Part shown: positions 35,440-46,329 of the stretch, piece after piece
How the letters are laid out: every line of letters begins with the position of its first letter
How positions within the stretch are numbered: position 1 is the first letter of the stretch
Assembly (NCBI GenBank): GCA_963829995.1
Contig: CAWHKW010000036.1
Span: 10,484 to 74,483, forward strand
Source: JACCZX01 sp963829995
Lineage (GTDB): Bacteria; Pseudomonadota; Gammaproteobacteria; Burkholderiales; Burkholderiaceae_F
Direction of reading: 5' to 3'
Length of the DNA: 64,000 nucleotides
Program-made: the position numbers and the translations under genes
Notes under the pieces: generated by a model
Databases searched by the model: none
Told to the model about the DNA's origin: nothing
Seen by the model: the letters and a program-made list of their open reading frames with translations, nothing else

Positions 35440-36720
35440 ATGTCGCTTAACGATCCCAAGTGGGGCCGCGGTAACGGCTCCGATGGCTCGAACGATGACG
35501 GCAAAGAAGAGCCGCGTCGCGAGCCGGAGCAGCGTCCGCAGCGGCCGCAACGGCCCGGCGGCGACGGTCCGCCGGATCTGGACGAACTGTGGCGCGACTT
35601 CAATCGCCGGCTTTCGAATCTGTTCGGCCGGCGCGGGGGCCGGCGTGGCGGTACCGGTGGCAACGGCGGGCGTTTCGGCGGCTTCACGCCGGACGGCAGG
35701 GGCGCCGGCCTGGGGCTCGCAGCCGTACTCACGGTTATTGCACTGATCTGGCTGGGCAGCGGCTTCTACATCGTTCCTGAAGGACAGGTCGGAGTCGTCA
35801 CGACGTTCGGCCGGGCGTCCGATCAGACGACGGCGCCAGGATTTCGCTGGCGTCTGCCGTGGCCGATACAGAACAACGAGCTGGTCGATATCTCGTCACT
35901 ACGGCGGGTGGAGGTCGGCACACGCGGGCGGCCCGAGCGGCTGAAGGAAGCGCTGATGCTGTCGGACGATGAGAATATCGTCGACATACAGTTTGAAGTG
36001 CAGTTCCGGATCAAGGACACCGGCGCGCGCGACTACCTGTTCAACAGCCGCAATCCGACCGCGGCGGTGATTCAATCGGCGGAATCGGCGATGCGCGAGG
36101 TGGTCGGGCGCAAGACGATGGACTCGGTGCTGTACGAATCACGCCAGGAGATCGCCGTCGAAGTGCGCCGGCTGATGCAGGACATGCTCGACCGCTACGG
36201 CACCGGCATTCTGGTGCAGGCGGTGGCGATTCAGAATGCGCAACCCCCGGAGCAGGTGCAGGCTGCGTTCGACGACGCCGTCAAAGCGGGCCAGGACCGG
36301 GAGCGCGAAATCAACCTGGGCCAGGCGTACGCGAACGACGTCATTCCGAAAGCGCGCGGTTTGTCATCGCGCCTCTTGCAGGAAGCCGACGGATATCGCT
36401 CACGCGTCATCGAAACGGCGCAGGGTGATGCGTCGCGCTTTCAGCAAGTTCTGATCGAGTACAACAAGGCGCCGGAAGTCACGCGCGATCGGCTGTACAT
36501 CGACGCGATGCAACAGGTGTTCTCGAATACCAGCAAGGTGATGGTCGACGTGCGGAACAGCAGTCCACTGTTGTATCTGCCGTTCGACAAACTGATGCAG
36601 CAGGCGTTGCAGGACTCCGGTGTCGCACGTCCGGCGCCGACGGTAGTGCCGGACCCGGCACCGGTACCCGAAGCCCGCGGTCGCGAGAATTTGCGCACGC
36701 GCGATCGCGACGCGCGGTGA
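35440..36720 (+). CDS. hflK: FtsH regulator HflK
   Basis: SPFH-domain membrane protein that, with HflC, forms a cage around the FtsH protease. A Gly/Arg/Asp-rich cytoplasmic N-terminus (1-85) is followed by one membrane helix (about 92-112) and the SPFH domain starting with YIVPEGQVGVVTTFGR, then a helical segment to residue 426. The C-terminal tail is Pro/Arg-rich. It lies 16 bases before hflC. Confidence 0.95.
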   Translation: MSLNDPKWGRGNGSDGSNDDGKEEPRREPEQRPQRPQRPGGDGPPDLDELWRDFNRRLSNLFGRRGGRRGGTGGNGGRFGGFTPDGRGAGLGLAAVLTVIALIWLGSGFYIVPEGQVGVVTTFGRASDQTTAPGFRWRLPWPIQNNELVDISSLRRVEVGTRGRPERLKEALMLSDDENIVDIQFEVQFRIKDTGARDYLFNSRNPTAAVIQSAESAMREVVGRKTMDSVLYESRQEIAVEVRRLMQDMLDRYGTGILVQAVAIQNAQPPEQVQAAFDDAVKAGQDREREINLGQAYANDVIPKARGLSSRLLQEADGYRSRVIETAQGDASRFQQVLIEYNKAPEVTRDRLYIDAMQQVFSNTSKVMVDVRNSSPLLYLPFDKLMQQALQDSGVARPAPTVVPDPAPVPEARGRENLRTRDRDAR

Positions 36721-36736
36721 AAGGCATAGAGAGCCG

Positions 36737-37639
36737 ATGAACAAAATCGTTGCAGTCGTTATCGCCCTGGTGCTGGTGGCCGTAGCCGTGCGGGCCAGCA
36801 CGTTTATCGTCGACCAGCGGCAGTTCGCGATCGTGTTCCAGTTGGGCGAAATCGTGCGCGTAGTCACTCAGCCCGGGCTGTACTTCAAGCTGCCGCTGTT
36901 GCAAAACGTGGAATATCAGGACAAGCGCATTTTGACGATCGATACGCCACAGGCTGATCGAGTTCAAACGTCGGAGAAGAAAAACCTGTTGATCGACTCG
37001 TTCGTGCGCTGGCGGATCGTTGAGCCGCGTGCGTTTCGCGTCAGCTTTCCGGGGGGCGAGCGGTCCGCTGAAGAGCGCATTTCAACCCTCGTGCGCGACG
37101 CGCTAAACCAGGCAGTCAACAAACGCACCGTCAACGAGATCGCCTCGCGCCAGCGCGAAAAGGCGATGGAAGAGATTCGCATCGCCGTGCAGGAAAGCGT
37201 CAAAGGCCTGGGGATCGAGATCGTCGACGTACGCCTAAAGCGCGTCGATTTTGTGCCGGAGATCAGCGATTCGGTTTACGGGCGCATGCAAGCCGAGCGC
37301 AAGCGCGTGGCCAACGAGCAGCGTTCGATCGGCTCTGCGGAAGGCGAAAAAATTCGCGCCGATGCCGATCGTCAGCGCGAGGTGCTGCTCGCCGAGGCGT
37401 ACAGCGCCGCGCAGAAGGTGAAGGGCGAAGGCGACGCGAAAGCATCGGCCACTTATGCGCAGGCGTTCGGGCAGAACCCTGATTTCGCGGAGTTCTATCG
37501 CACGCTCGAGGCGTATCGGACCACTTTCAAGAACCGCAATGATTTAATGGTGATCGATCCGTCGTCGGAGTTTTTCAAGTACTTGAGAGGCTCGAGGCCA
37601 GGCGCACCGGGCTCCAGCGCAAAGGGCGGCTCTAGATAG
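36737..37639 (+). CDS. hflC: FtsH regulator HflC
   Basis: Partner of HflK in the FtsH regulatory complex. The 300-residue protein has an N-terminal signal-anchor helix (about 4-22), the SPFH domain (STFIVDQRQFAIVFQLGEIV) and a long helix with DVRLKRVDFVPEISDSVY. Normal length. It is followed 5 bases later by a DUF2065 gene. Confidence 0.95.
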   Translation: MNKIVAVVIALVLVAVAVRASTFIVDQRQFAIVFQLGEIVRVVTQPGLYFKLPLLQNVEYQDKRILTIDTPQADRVQTSEKKNLLIDSFVRWRIVEPRAFRVSFPGGERSAEERISTLVRDALNQAVNKRTVNEIASRQREKAMEEIRIAVQESVKGLGIEIVDVRLKRVDFVPEISDSVYGRMQAERKRVANEQRSIGSAEGEKIRADADRQREVLLAEAYSAAQKVKGEGDAKASATYAQAFGQNPDFAEFYRTLEAYRTTFKNRNDLMVIDPSSEFFKYLRGSRPGAPGSSAKGGSR

Positions 37640-37644
37640 CCTCG

Positions 37645-37827
37645 ATGTCGGTTCTTGGCTTGGCCGTCGCGCTGATGCTGGTTTTCGAAGGACTGATGCC
37701 ATTGGTGGCTCCGAAGGCGTGGCGCCAGATGTTCGCGCGCTTGAGTGAGCTCAACGATGGCCAGATTCGCTTCTTCGGATTGATCGCCGTCGCCGGTGGC
37801 GCGCTATTGTTCTGGCTGCAAAGTTAG
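37645..37827 (+). CDS. DUF2065 (YjeT-like) small membrane protein
   Basis: Sixty-residue protein with two predicted membrane helices (about 3-20 and 42-58) and the family signature FEGLMPLVAPKAWRQM. It lies directly after hflC, the standard site of this family. No function is established; its position suggests a link with the HflKC complex or with purA expression. Confidence 0.9.
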   Translation: MSVLGLAVALMLVFEGLMPLVAPKAWRQMFARLSELNDGQIRFFGLIAVAGGALLFWLQS

Positions 37828-37892
37828 CCGCCCTAATTCCTGACTGACCATTGATCATTGCGGGACGCCCACCCGGGCAGTCTTGCGTCGCC

Positions 37893-39053
37893 ATGCCGCG
37901 CTGGTTGTTGCCTGAAAACATATCCGACGTGTTGCCGCACGAAGCGCGCCGTGTCGAGCAATTGCGTCGTGCACTGCTCGACCTCTATCGCGGCTACGGG
38001 TACGAGCTCGTCATTCCCCCGCTGATCGAGCACGCGGATTCGCTGCATACGGGTACCGGCGACGACCTCGATCTGCGCACGTTCAAACTGACCGATCAAT
38101 CGAGCGGGCGCTTGCTCGGGCTACGTGCAGACACAACGCCGCAGGTCGCTCGCATCGACGCGCACATTTTGAATCGGCAAGGCGTGGTACGCCTGTGTTA
38201 CGCCGGCAGTGTGCTGCACGCGCGACCCCTGCATCCGTTGGCCTCGCGCGAGCCGCTGCAGGTCGGCGCCGAGTTGTACGGCCTCGGCGGCGTTGCGGCC
38301 GATGTTGAATTGCTGGAGCTTGCCCGGGCGTCGCTGCACTTGGCGGGCTTGCCGAACGTGCGATTGGATCTTGGGCACACCGGCGTGGTGCGCGGCATTC
38401 TGGAGCTGGCGCAACCGCCGACGACATTGGTCGACGATCTTCTCGCGGCGCTGAGCGCGAAAGACGTGCCGACGCTGCAGCAGCAATCGATGTCGCTATC
38501 GAGTGAGGTCCGCTCGGCGTTGCTGGCGCTTGCGCGCCTGAACGGTGGCCGCGAGGTTCTGGTCGATGCGCGGCGCACGCTCCCCAAAACGGCGGCGATC
38601 GCCGGCGCACTCGATGAGCTCACCAGCATCGTTGAGCGTTGCGGCAGCGCTGACATTTCGATCGATCTGTCAGACCTGCATGGCTATCGGTATCACACCG
38701 GCGTCACGTTCGCGGTCCATACGGTGCAGTCATCGAGTGCCGTGCTGCGCGGGGGGCGTTACGACGGCATCGGAAAGGCATTCGGCCGTGCTCGTGCGGC
38801 GGTCGGCTTCTCGATCTACTTGCGCGAGCTCGCAGAGCTCGCTTTTGACGACCCTCCCCATGCGATACGGGCGCCGGCCGATGCCGATCACCGCTTGCAC
38901 GCGCTGATTGCACAGTTGCGCGCGGCCGGCGAAGTTGTGGTGCAGCGCCTGGAAGGCGAAACCGAGTGCGCCGAAGAAGGTGAATTCATATTCGATCGCG
39001 CGATCGAGCGACGCGGCGATACGTGGCACGTCATGTCGCAAAAAGGAAATTAG
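37893..39053 (+). CDS. hisZ: ATP phosphoribosyltransferase regulatory subunit HisZ
   Basis: HisRS-like subunit that activates short-form HisG in histidine synthesis. ATG at 37893 gives MPRWLLPENISDVLPHEARR, the family start; ATG-like codons earlier in the frame lack it. The 386-residue protein has class II synthetase-like motifs (LGLRADTTPQVARID, YHTGVTFAVH, LRGGRYDGIGKAFG) without the full catalytic set. hisZ beside purA is a common betaproteobacterial arrangement. Confidence 0.94.
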   Translation: MPRWLLPENISDVLPHEARRVEQLRRALLDLYRGYGYELVIPPLIEHADSLHTGTGDDLDLRTFKLTDQSSGRLLGLRADTTPQVARIDAHILNRQGVVRLCYAGSVLHARPLHPLASREPLQVGAELYGLGGVAADVELLELARASLHLAGLPNVRLDLGHTGVVRGILELAQPPTTLVDDLLAALSAKDVPTLQQQSMSLSSEVRSALLALARLNGGREVLVDARRTLPKTAAIAGALDELTSIVERCGSADISIDLSDLHGYRYHTGVTFAVHTVQSSSAVLRGGRYDGIGKAFGRARAAVGFSIYLRELAELAFDDPPHAIRAPADADHRLHALIAQLRAAGEVVVQRLEGETECAEEGEFIFDRAIERRGDTWHVMSQKGN

Positions 39054-39058
39054 AAGCC

Positions 39059-40351
<1,293 letters not shown>

Positions 40352-40352
<1 letters not shown>

Positions 40353-40885
40353 TGAGCAACCCCGCTCGCTCCGGGTCGGATTTATATGTCGATTGGGACG
40401 AGTATCACCGTTCGATCGAGCAACTGTGTTTGCAGGTTCATCAATCGAACTGGCGCTTCGATTCTCTGTTGTGTCTCGCGCGTGGCGGGCTGCGCGTGGG
40501 CGACGTGATCTCGCGCATCTACGACGTTCCGCTGGCTATTTTGGCTGCAAGCTCGTACCGCGCAGCAGCCGGTACGCGTCAGGGCCAGCTCGACATCGGC
40601 GAGTACATCACGATGACCAGCGATGCGCTCCGCGGCAATCTGCTGTTGGTCGATGACCTGGTCGACTCGGGAGTGACACTGTCGAAGGTCGTCGACCACC
40701 TGAGGTCGCGCTATCCGGCGGTTGAAGAAGTAAAAACCGCCGTCATTTGGTACAAGGGAGACTCGGCGTTCAAGCCCGACTACTTTGTCCAGTACCTGCC
40801 GACGAATCCCTGGATTCATCAGCCGTTCGAGGTGTACGACGCGATGGGCCCAGAGAAACTGGCCGAACGACTACGAAAAGAGTAA
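40352..40885 (+). CDS. Phosphoribosyltransferase (hypoxanthine/xanthine type)
   Basis: Type I phosphoribosyltransferase of 177 residues with the PRPP-binding motif LLLVDDLVDSGVTL (near residue 93) and LCLARGGLRVGDVISR near the N-terminus. It resembles the purine-salvage HPRT-like proteins often placed after purA in betaproteobacteria. ATG overlaps the purA stop by one base, so the two are coupled. Whether it prefers hypoxanthine, guanine or xanthine cannot be read from the sequence. Confidence 0.88.
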
Positions 40886-40970
40886 ATCCGTCGCCGGTCG
40901 CGCAGCGATCCGGTGCCCCTGAACATGAACTTGCCGGGTGGGCTGTCGCCGAACGTAGCTCCGAAAACCA

Positions 40971-41057
40971 TGGTGCCCAGGAAGGGACTCGAACCCCCAC
41001 AGTGTTGCCACCGCTAGGACCTGAACCTAGTGCGTCTACCAATTTCGCCACCTGGGC
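40971..41057 (-). tRNA. tRNA-Leu (CAG)
   Basis: Eighty-seven nucleotides on the minus strand, with acceptor GCCCAGG, encoded CCA, a long class II variable arm, and anticodon stem-loop CTAGG-TTCAGGT-CCTAG giving anticodon CAG. A -10-like TAGAAT lies upstream at 41066-41071 on the minus strand. Confidence 0.96.
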
Positions 41058-41093
41058 ACGGGCGAATTCTAGCTAAAGTTAGGCGGCTGCTTG

Positions 41094-43542
41094 ATGCGGC
41101 CGCAGAAAGAAATTGTGAACAAGAAAATAAATCGCACGAATAGCGATTCCATCCTGGAAGCACTCACCGTCGCGCGCGCGCCGATGACGCCAAATGATCT
41201 TGCTGACCGGCTTGGCCTTGGTGGCGACGATCACGAAGCGTTCAATCGAGAAGTTGAAGAACTCGAGCGCTCGGGCCGCATCGTGCGCAACCGTGCGGGG
41301 CTGCTGCTCGTTGCCGCGCGTGCCAATCTGTTATCCGGCCAGGTGCAAGGCCATCGCGACGGCTTCGGTTTTCTGATCCGCGACGATGCGGGCGCCGATC
41401 TCGTGCTCTCGGAGCACGAGATGGCCAAGGTGCTGCACGGCGATCGTGTGCTGGCGCGCATTACCGGCGCCGACCGGCGCGGACGTCCCGAGGGCGAGAT
41501 TGTCGAAGTCATCGAGAGCCGCACCAACAAACTCGTCGGCCGTTTGCTGAACGAGCGCGGCGTCACCATCGTCGTGCCCGAAGACCAGCGCATTGCGCAC
41601 GACATCCTGGTACCGCCAGGTGCTTCGCTGTCAGCCGAGCCGGGGCAGGTGGTCGTCGTTGAAATCCTGCAGCAGCCGCAGCGCTACGTGCAGCCGGTCG
41701 GGCGTGTGATCGAAGTGCTCGGAGCAATCGACGATCCGGGCATGGAGATCGAGATCGCGGTCCGCAAGTTCGCCGTGCCGCACGAGTTTTCGGATGCCAC
41801 CGCACAACTCGCGGAGTCGCTGCCTGACACCGTGTTGCCGAAGGATCTGCGCGGCAGAATCGATCTGCGCGACGTTCCGCTGGTGACCATCGACGGTGAA
41901 GACGCGCGCGACTTCGATGATGCGGTGTACTGCGAGCCCGTTGTGCAAGGAGGACGCCGCAAAGGGTGGCGGCTGATCGTCGCCGTGGCCGACGTGAGCC
42001 ACTATGTAAAGCCCGGCGATTTGCTCGACATCGAAGCGCAGAATCGTTCCACGTCGGTCTATTTCCCGCGTCGTGTGATTCCGATGCTGCCGGAGAAACT
42101 CTCCAACGGGTTGTGTTCACTGAAACCCGAGGTCGACCGCCTGGTGATGGTGTGCGACTGCGTCGTGACGAACAAGGGTGCGCTCGACGCGTATCAGTTT
42201 TATCCGGCGGTGATGCATTCGCATGCGCGGCTTACCTACACCGAAGTATGGGAAGCCTTGTCGGCGCCGGACAGCAAGGAGGCGCAGCGCCTCGCGAGCG
42301 TGCTGCCGCACCTGCAGAATCTGTACTCGCTTTATGAATTGCTTAAGCGTGCACGCGACGCGCGCGGCGCGATCGACCTGGACACCACCGAGACATACAT
42401 CGTGTGCGACGCGAACGGGCGTATCGAGAAGATCATCCCGCGCACTCGCAACGACGCGCACAAACTGATCGAAGAATGCATGCTGGCAGCCAACGTCTGC
42501 ACGGCAGACTTCATCGGGCGAGGCAAACAACCAGGCCTGTATCGCGTACACGAAGGTCCGACTCCGGAGCGCCTTGCCAACGTGCGCACCTTGCTGAAAA
42601 CGCTGGGTCTGACGCTGGACGGCGGGCGACAAGCCGGAGCCCGCCGACTACGCACGCCTGTTGAAGCAGATCAAGCCGCGCCCCGATGCACAGCTGTTGC
42701 AAACCGTGATGCTGCGTTCGATGCAGCAGGCGATTTACAGCCCGCACAACTCGGGCCACTTTGGCCTTGCCTACAAGGGCTACACGCACTTCACCTCACC
42801 GATCCGGCGTTATCCGGACTTGCTGGTGCATCGTGTGATCAAGGCGATGCTGGCGAAGCAAACGTACGTGCCGGAAGTTTTCATCAACGCGGACGCCGCT
42901 GTTGCCCCCGCAGCCGCGCGAGCGGCATTGCGGGCGTCACAGAGCCGCAAGCCGGCAGACGAGAGCGAAGCGACACCGCTGTGGGAAAAACTGGGATTGC
43001 TGTGTTCGGCCAACGAGCGCCGCGCCGACGATGCATCGCGCGATGTGGAAGCGTGGCTGAAGAGCTACTACATGCGCGAGCGGGTGGGGGAGACGTATAC
43101 CGGCACCGTCAGCTCGGTCGTGCCGTTCGGGGCCTTCATCGTGCTCGACGATTTGTACATCGAGGGTTTAGTGCATGTCTCCGAGCTCGGCACCGAGTAC
43201 TTCCTTTACAACGAAGCACTGCATGAACTGCGCGGCGAGCGCACCGGCTTGCGTTACCGGTTGGGCGATCGCCTGACGGTGCAGGTTGCGCGCGTCGATC
43301 TGGAAGCGCGCCGCATCGATTTCCGGCTCGTCAAGGCCGATACGCGCAAGTCGCTGCTGGCAGCCAGCGCGGTGGAACCGAAAGAGCGCGAGCGCAAGCG
43401 TGGTGAAACCGTCGAAGAGCGTCGCGCGCGGCAGGCGAAGGTCGAGCGCCGGCAAACGCGGCGCGGGCAACTGCACAAGATCGGCGGCAAAGGCGTTCGC
43501 GGACGCGACAGCAAGGTCCGCGCGGCCAAGCGCGGTCGCTGA
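41094..43542 (+). pseudogene. rnr: Ribonuclease R, frameshifted
   Basis: 3'-5' exoribonuclease that degrades structured RNA. ATG at 41094 (TTG at 41091 is an alternative) opens a winged-helix domain, cold-shock domains and the RNB domain with the catalytic TIDGEDARDFDDAVY near residue 262. The frame breaks at about 42621-42628 after TLGLTLDGG; the other frame continues DKPEPADYARLLKQ and carries HFTSPIRRYPDLLVHR, an S1 domain (VGETYTGTVSSVVPFGAF) and a Lys/Arg-rich tail. Removing one base restores 815 residues (2449 nt is 3n+1). A sequencing insertion is plausible. Confidence 0.92.
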
Positions 43543-43560
43543 TCGGCTTAACGGGAAGCA

Positions 43561-44307
43561 ATGACCAAACGCGTGCTGGCCGGTTTCCACGCGGTCGGCG
43601 CGCGGCTGCGGCACGCGCCGGCGTCGATCGAAACGATCTACGTGGACGAGCGCCGTCGTGACGGTCGCATGGTCGATCTGCAACAGCGCGCGAAGTCGCT
43701 TGGCGTGCGAGTCGCGCCGATCGACGCCGAGCGGTTGCGCGGACTTGCGGGGGAAGCGCCGCATCAAGGCGTCGTGGCTCTGGCCGCCGAGCTTGAACAC
43801 GCGGTTACCCTCGATGACGTATTGAGTCGCGTCGATGCAGATACGTTGCTGCTGCTGCTCGATGGAGTGACCGATCCGCGCAACCTCGGCGCGTGTTTGC
43901 GCGTGGCCGACGCGGCCGGCGTCAACGCCGTCATCGTTCCGCGCGATCGATCGGCGGGCTTGACTCCATCTGCGTTGAAGGCCGCCGCTGGCGCGGCGGA
44001 AACAGTGCCGCTGATTGCCGTGACGAACCTCGCGCGTGCGATGGATGATCTACGTGATGCCGATGTGCGGATGGTCGGGGCGGCCGGCGAAGCCGCGCAA
44101 TCGTTGTATCAACTGGACCTCGCCGGGCCGCTTGCGTGGGCTCTTGGTGCAGAGGACAGCGGACTGCGCCGGTTGACGCGCGAGCGATGCGATGTGCTTG
44201 CCCGCATTCCATTAGCGGGACACGTGGAAAGTCTGAACGTTTCGGTCGCAGCCGGAATATGCCTGTTCGAATCGAAGCGGCAGCGCAGTGCGTCCGTCCG
44301 GGCTTGA
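43561..44307 (+). CDS. rlmB: 23S rRNA (guanosine-2251-2'-O)-methyltransferase RlmB
   Basis: SpoU-family (SPOUT) methyltransferase modifying G2251 of 23S rRNA. The 248-residue protein has an N-terminal substrate-binding domain (KRVLAGFHAVGARL) and the SPOUT knot motifs LLLDGVTDPRNLGACLRVAD (near 98), WALGAEDSGLRRL and IPLAGHVESLNVSVAAGI. It follows rnr, the conserved neighbour. Confidence 0.95.
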   Translation: MTKRVLAGFHAVGARLRHAPASIETIYVDERRRDGRMVDLQQRAKSLGVRVAPIDAERLRGLAGEAPHQGVVALAAELEHAVTLDDVLSRVDADTLLLLLDGVTDPRNLGACLRVADAAGVNAVIVPRDRSAGLTPSALKAAAGAAETVPLIAVTNLARAMDDLRDADVRMVGAAGEAAQSLYQLDLAGPLAWALGAEDSGLRRLTRERCDVLARIPLAGHVESLNVSVAAGICLFESKRQRSASVRA

Positions 44308-44334
44308 TCGCTCGCGCGGGCTGCGGGTACTCGT

Positions 44335-45090
44335 TTGAACTCAGCCACTCTGACCACAGCGCAGGGTTACCTTGCACGCGCGCGCCGGGTCGCCGTCCTG
44401 ACCGGCGCTGGCATCTCGGCGGAAAGCGGGATTCCCACGTTTCGGGATGCGACCAGCGGCCTGTGGGCGAAGTTCGATCCGATGCAGCTTGCCTCCGAAG
44501 ATGGATTCCGCGCCGACCCGCCGCTGGTTTGGCGCTGGTACGCATGGCGGCGAGGATTGGTCGCCCAAGCACGGCCGAATGCCGGCCATGCCGCGCTCGC
44601 GTCGGCGCAATCGCGTTTCGATCGATTTGACTTGATTACGCAGAATGTGGATGGGCTACACACTCGCGCCGGTAGTTCACCGATCGAACTGCACGGCAGC
44701 ATCATCCGTACGGTGTGCCTGGCGCGATGCGGATTTACCGAGGACGATCCGCAGCGCCTGCCGCCCGGCGAGCCGCCGCGCTGTCCCCGCTGCAACGATT
44801 GGCTGCGCCCCGACGTCGTCTGGTTCGGCGAAATGCTCGATGCGGCGACGCTGCAGCAAGCCCAGTTGGCGGCCGCGAGCTGCGACGTGATGCTGGTGAT
44901 CGGAACGTCGGGCCTGGTGTATCCGGCCGCGGGACTTCCCGCCGAGGCGTTGCGCAACGGCGCGCAGGTCATCATCGTCAATCCGCAGGCAAGCGACCTC
45001 GATCAACTTGCCACGATTGTCGTGCGGGGGACGGCGGCGGTAGAGTTGCCCAGACTCCTTGCGGCCCCTGACTCTGCGCCCTCGCATTAA
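44335..45090 (+). CDS. Sir2-family NAD-dependent protein deacylase (CobB-like)
   Basis: Sirtuin of 251 residues that removes acyl groups from lysines using NAD. TTG at 44335 is the best start. Motifs visible are GAGISAESGIPTFRD (NAD binding, 24-38), TQNVDGLH (near 103), the catalytic His in ELHGS, a zinc Cys pair in CLARC and another in CPRC, and a C-terminal GTSGLVYPAAG. Tyr69-X2-Arg72 (WYAWRR) is the pair that favours succinyl/malonyl substrates in CobB and SIRT5. Cytoplasmic. Confidence 0.92.
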   Translation: MNSATLTTAQGYLARARRVAVLTGAGISAESGIPTFRDATSGLWAKFDPMQLASEDGFRADPPLVWRWYAWRRGLVAQARPNAGHAALASAQSRFDRFDLITQNVDGLHTRAGSSPIELHGSIIRTVCLARCGFTEDDPQRLPPGEPPRCPRCNDWLRPDVVWFGEMLDAATLQQAQLAAASCDVMLVIGTSGLVYPAAGLPAEALRNGAQVIIVNPQASDLDQLATIVVRGTAAVELPRLLAAPDSAPSH

Positions 45091-45110
45091 GGGGCGTTTC
45101 AGGCTAGAAT
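45082..45110 (+). promoter_or_regulatory. Possible promoter of the rpsF operon
   Basis: TAGAAT at 45105-45110 is a good -10 match, placed in the 152-base gap before rpsF and followed by a GC-rich discriminator-like stretch. The -35 at 45082-45087 (TCGCAT) is weak. Position and -10 sequence support it; strength is unknown. Confidence 0.4.
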
Positions 45111-45242
45111 CGCGCGCTTTTCTTTTTAGCAACTGAGTTTTGCAACTGAGGCGCTGGCAGCCCTAATTTTTCAGCGCCCTTCCTTGCCACACCGCGGATC
45201 TACATCCCACCGCGGGTGGCTTACACCACAAGGAACTGTTTA

Positions 45243-45668
45243 ATGCGTCATTACGAAATCTGTTTCATCGTCCATCCCGATCAGAGCGAGCAAGTGCCCG
45301 GGATGATCGACCGCTACAAGGTGATGATCACCAATAACAAGGGCGCAATTCACCGCGTCGAAGATTGGGGCCGCCGCCAACTCGCATATCCGATCGACAA
45401 GCTCGCCAAAGCACACTACGTGCTGATCAACATCGAGTGCGACAACAAGACGCTCGACGAGCTCGAAAATGCTTTCCGCTACAACGACGCGGTGCTGCGC
45501 CATCTGACCGTCAAGATGAAGCGGGCCGAAACTGCGGCTTCACCGATGATGAAAGTCGTCGAGCGCGAAGAAGCACGCAAGGCGGCTGCCGAGCAGTCGT
45601 CGGCTCCGACGCAAACGCCGGCGCAACCCGCAGCGGCGGTCGCACCCGCGGCTGAGGCGACGGCTTAA
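45243..45668 (+). CDS. rpsF: 30S ribosomal protein S6
   Basis: Small-subunit protein that binds S18. ATG at 45243 gives MRHYEICFIVHPDQSEQVPG, with AAGGAAC upstream. The family core (IHRVEDWGRRQLAYPIDKLA, HYVLINIEC) is followed by a long Ala/Pro/Thr tail to residue 141, typical of betaproteobacterial S6. It begins the rpsF-priB-rpsR-rplI operon. Confidence 0.97.
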   Translation: MRHYEICFIVHPDQSEQVPGMIDRYKVMITNNKGAIHRVEDWGRRQLAYPIDKLAKAHYVLINIECDNKTLDELENAFRYNDAVLRHLTVKMKRAETAASPMMKVVEREEARKAAAEQSSAPTQTPAQPAAAVAPAAEATA

Positions 45669-45718
45669 TAGACGCATTGCGGCAAGCGGCGCATCGGTGA
45701 ATCGGTTACAACACGTGC

Positions 45719-46018
45719 GTGAATCAGCTTCGGATTCGCGGCAAACTCGTGGCGAAAAGCGCGCTGCGCTATACGCCCGCCGGCATTGCGGTGCTCGAAG
45801 CGAGCTTCGGGCACGAGGGCACGGTGACGGAGGCCGCAGCGGAGCGCTCGCTGGCGTTCGAATTTGCGGCGATAGCGCTGGGCGCGGTGGCGCAAGCGCT
45901 CGACCGCGAGCCGTTCGGCAAGCCAATGACGCTGGCAGGATTCATCGCACCGCGTACACGTCGATCGACGCGGCTGGTAATGCACATTACTGAATACAAA
46001 GATTTCGAGGGAGTTTGA
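45719..46018 (+). CDS. priB: Primosomal replication protein N (PriB)
   Basis: Single-stranded-DNA-binding protein of the replication-restart primosome. GTG at 45719 gives 99 residues, MNQLRIRGKLVAKSALRYTP, with an OB fold (RLVMHITEYKDF at the C-terminus). Its place between rpsF and rpsR is diagnostic. Spacing to rpsR is 1 base. Confidence 0.93.
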   Translation: MNQLRIRGKLVAKSALRYTPAGIAVLEASFGHEGTVTEAAAERSLAFEFAAIALGAVAQALDREPFGKPMTLAGFIAPRTRRSTRLVMHITEYKDFEGV

Positions 46019-46019
46019 A

Positions 46020-46310
46020 ATGGCATTCGGAGCAGGGCGAGGCAAATTCAAAGGCAAGGGCAAGGGTCCGCGGCGCGAGAACAAGCAGAACGCGCTATTC
46101 AAGCGCAAGCGGTTCTGCCGGTTCACAGTCGAGAAAGTGGAGCAGATCGACTACAAGGATGTCGACACGCTGCGCGATTTCATTGGCGAAAACGGCAAGA
46201 TCACGCCGGCCCGATTGACGGGGACCAAGGCGCACTATCAGCGCCAGCTCGACACCGCGATCAAGCGCGCTCGTTTTCTGGCGTTGCTGCCGTACACCGA
46301 CACGCATTGA
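46020..46310 (+). CDS. rpsR: 30S ribosomal protein S18
   Basis: Small-subunit protein, 96 residues, with a basic N-terminal extension (GAGRGKFKGKGKGPRRENKQ) before the core RFCRFTVEKVEQIDYKDVDT and RLTGTKAHYQRQLDTAIKRA. The Cys in RFC is retained, so it is a zinc-type-derived or C-containing form. It lies between priB and rplI. Confidence 0.97.
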   Translation: MAFGAGRGKFKGKGKGPRRENKQNALFKRKRFCRFTVEKVEQIDYKDVDTLRDFIGENGKITPARLTGTKAHYQRQLDTAIKRARFLALLPYTDTH

Positions 46311-46329
46311 TTGCGACCGAGGACGAATC

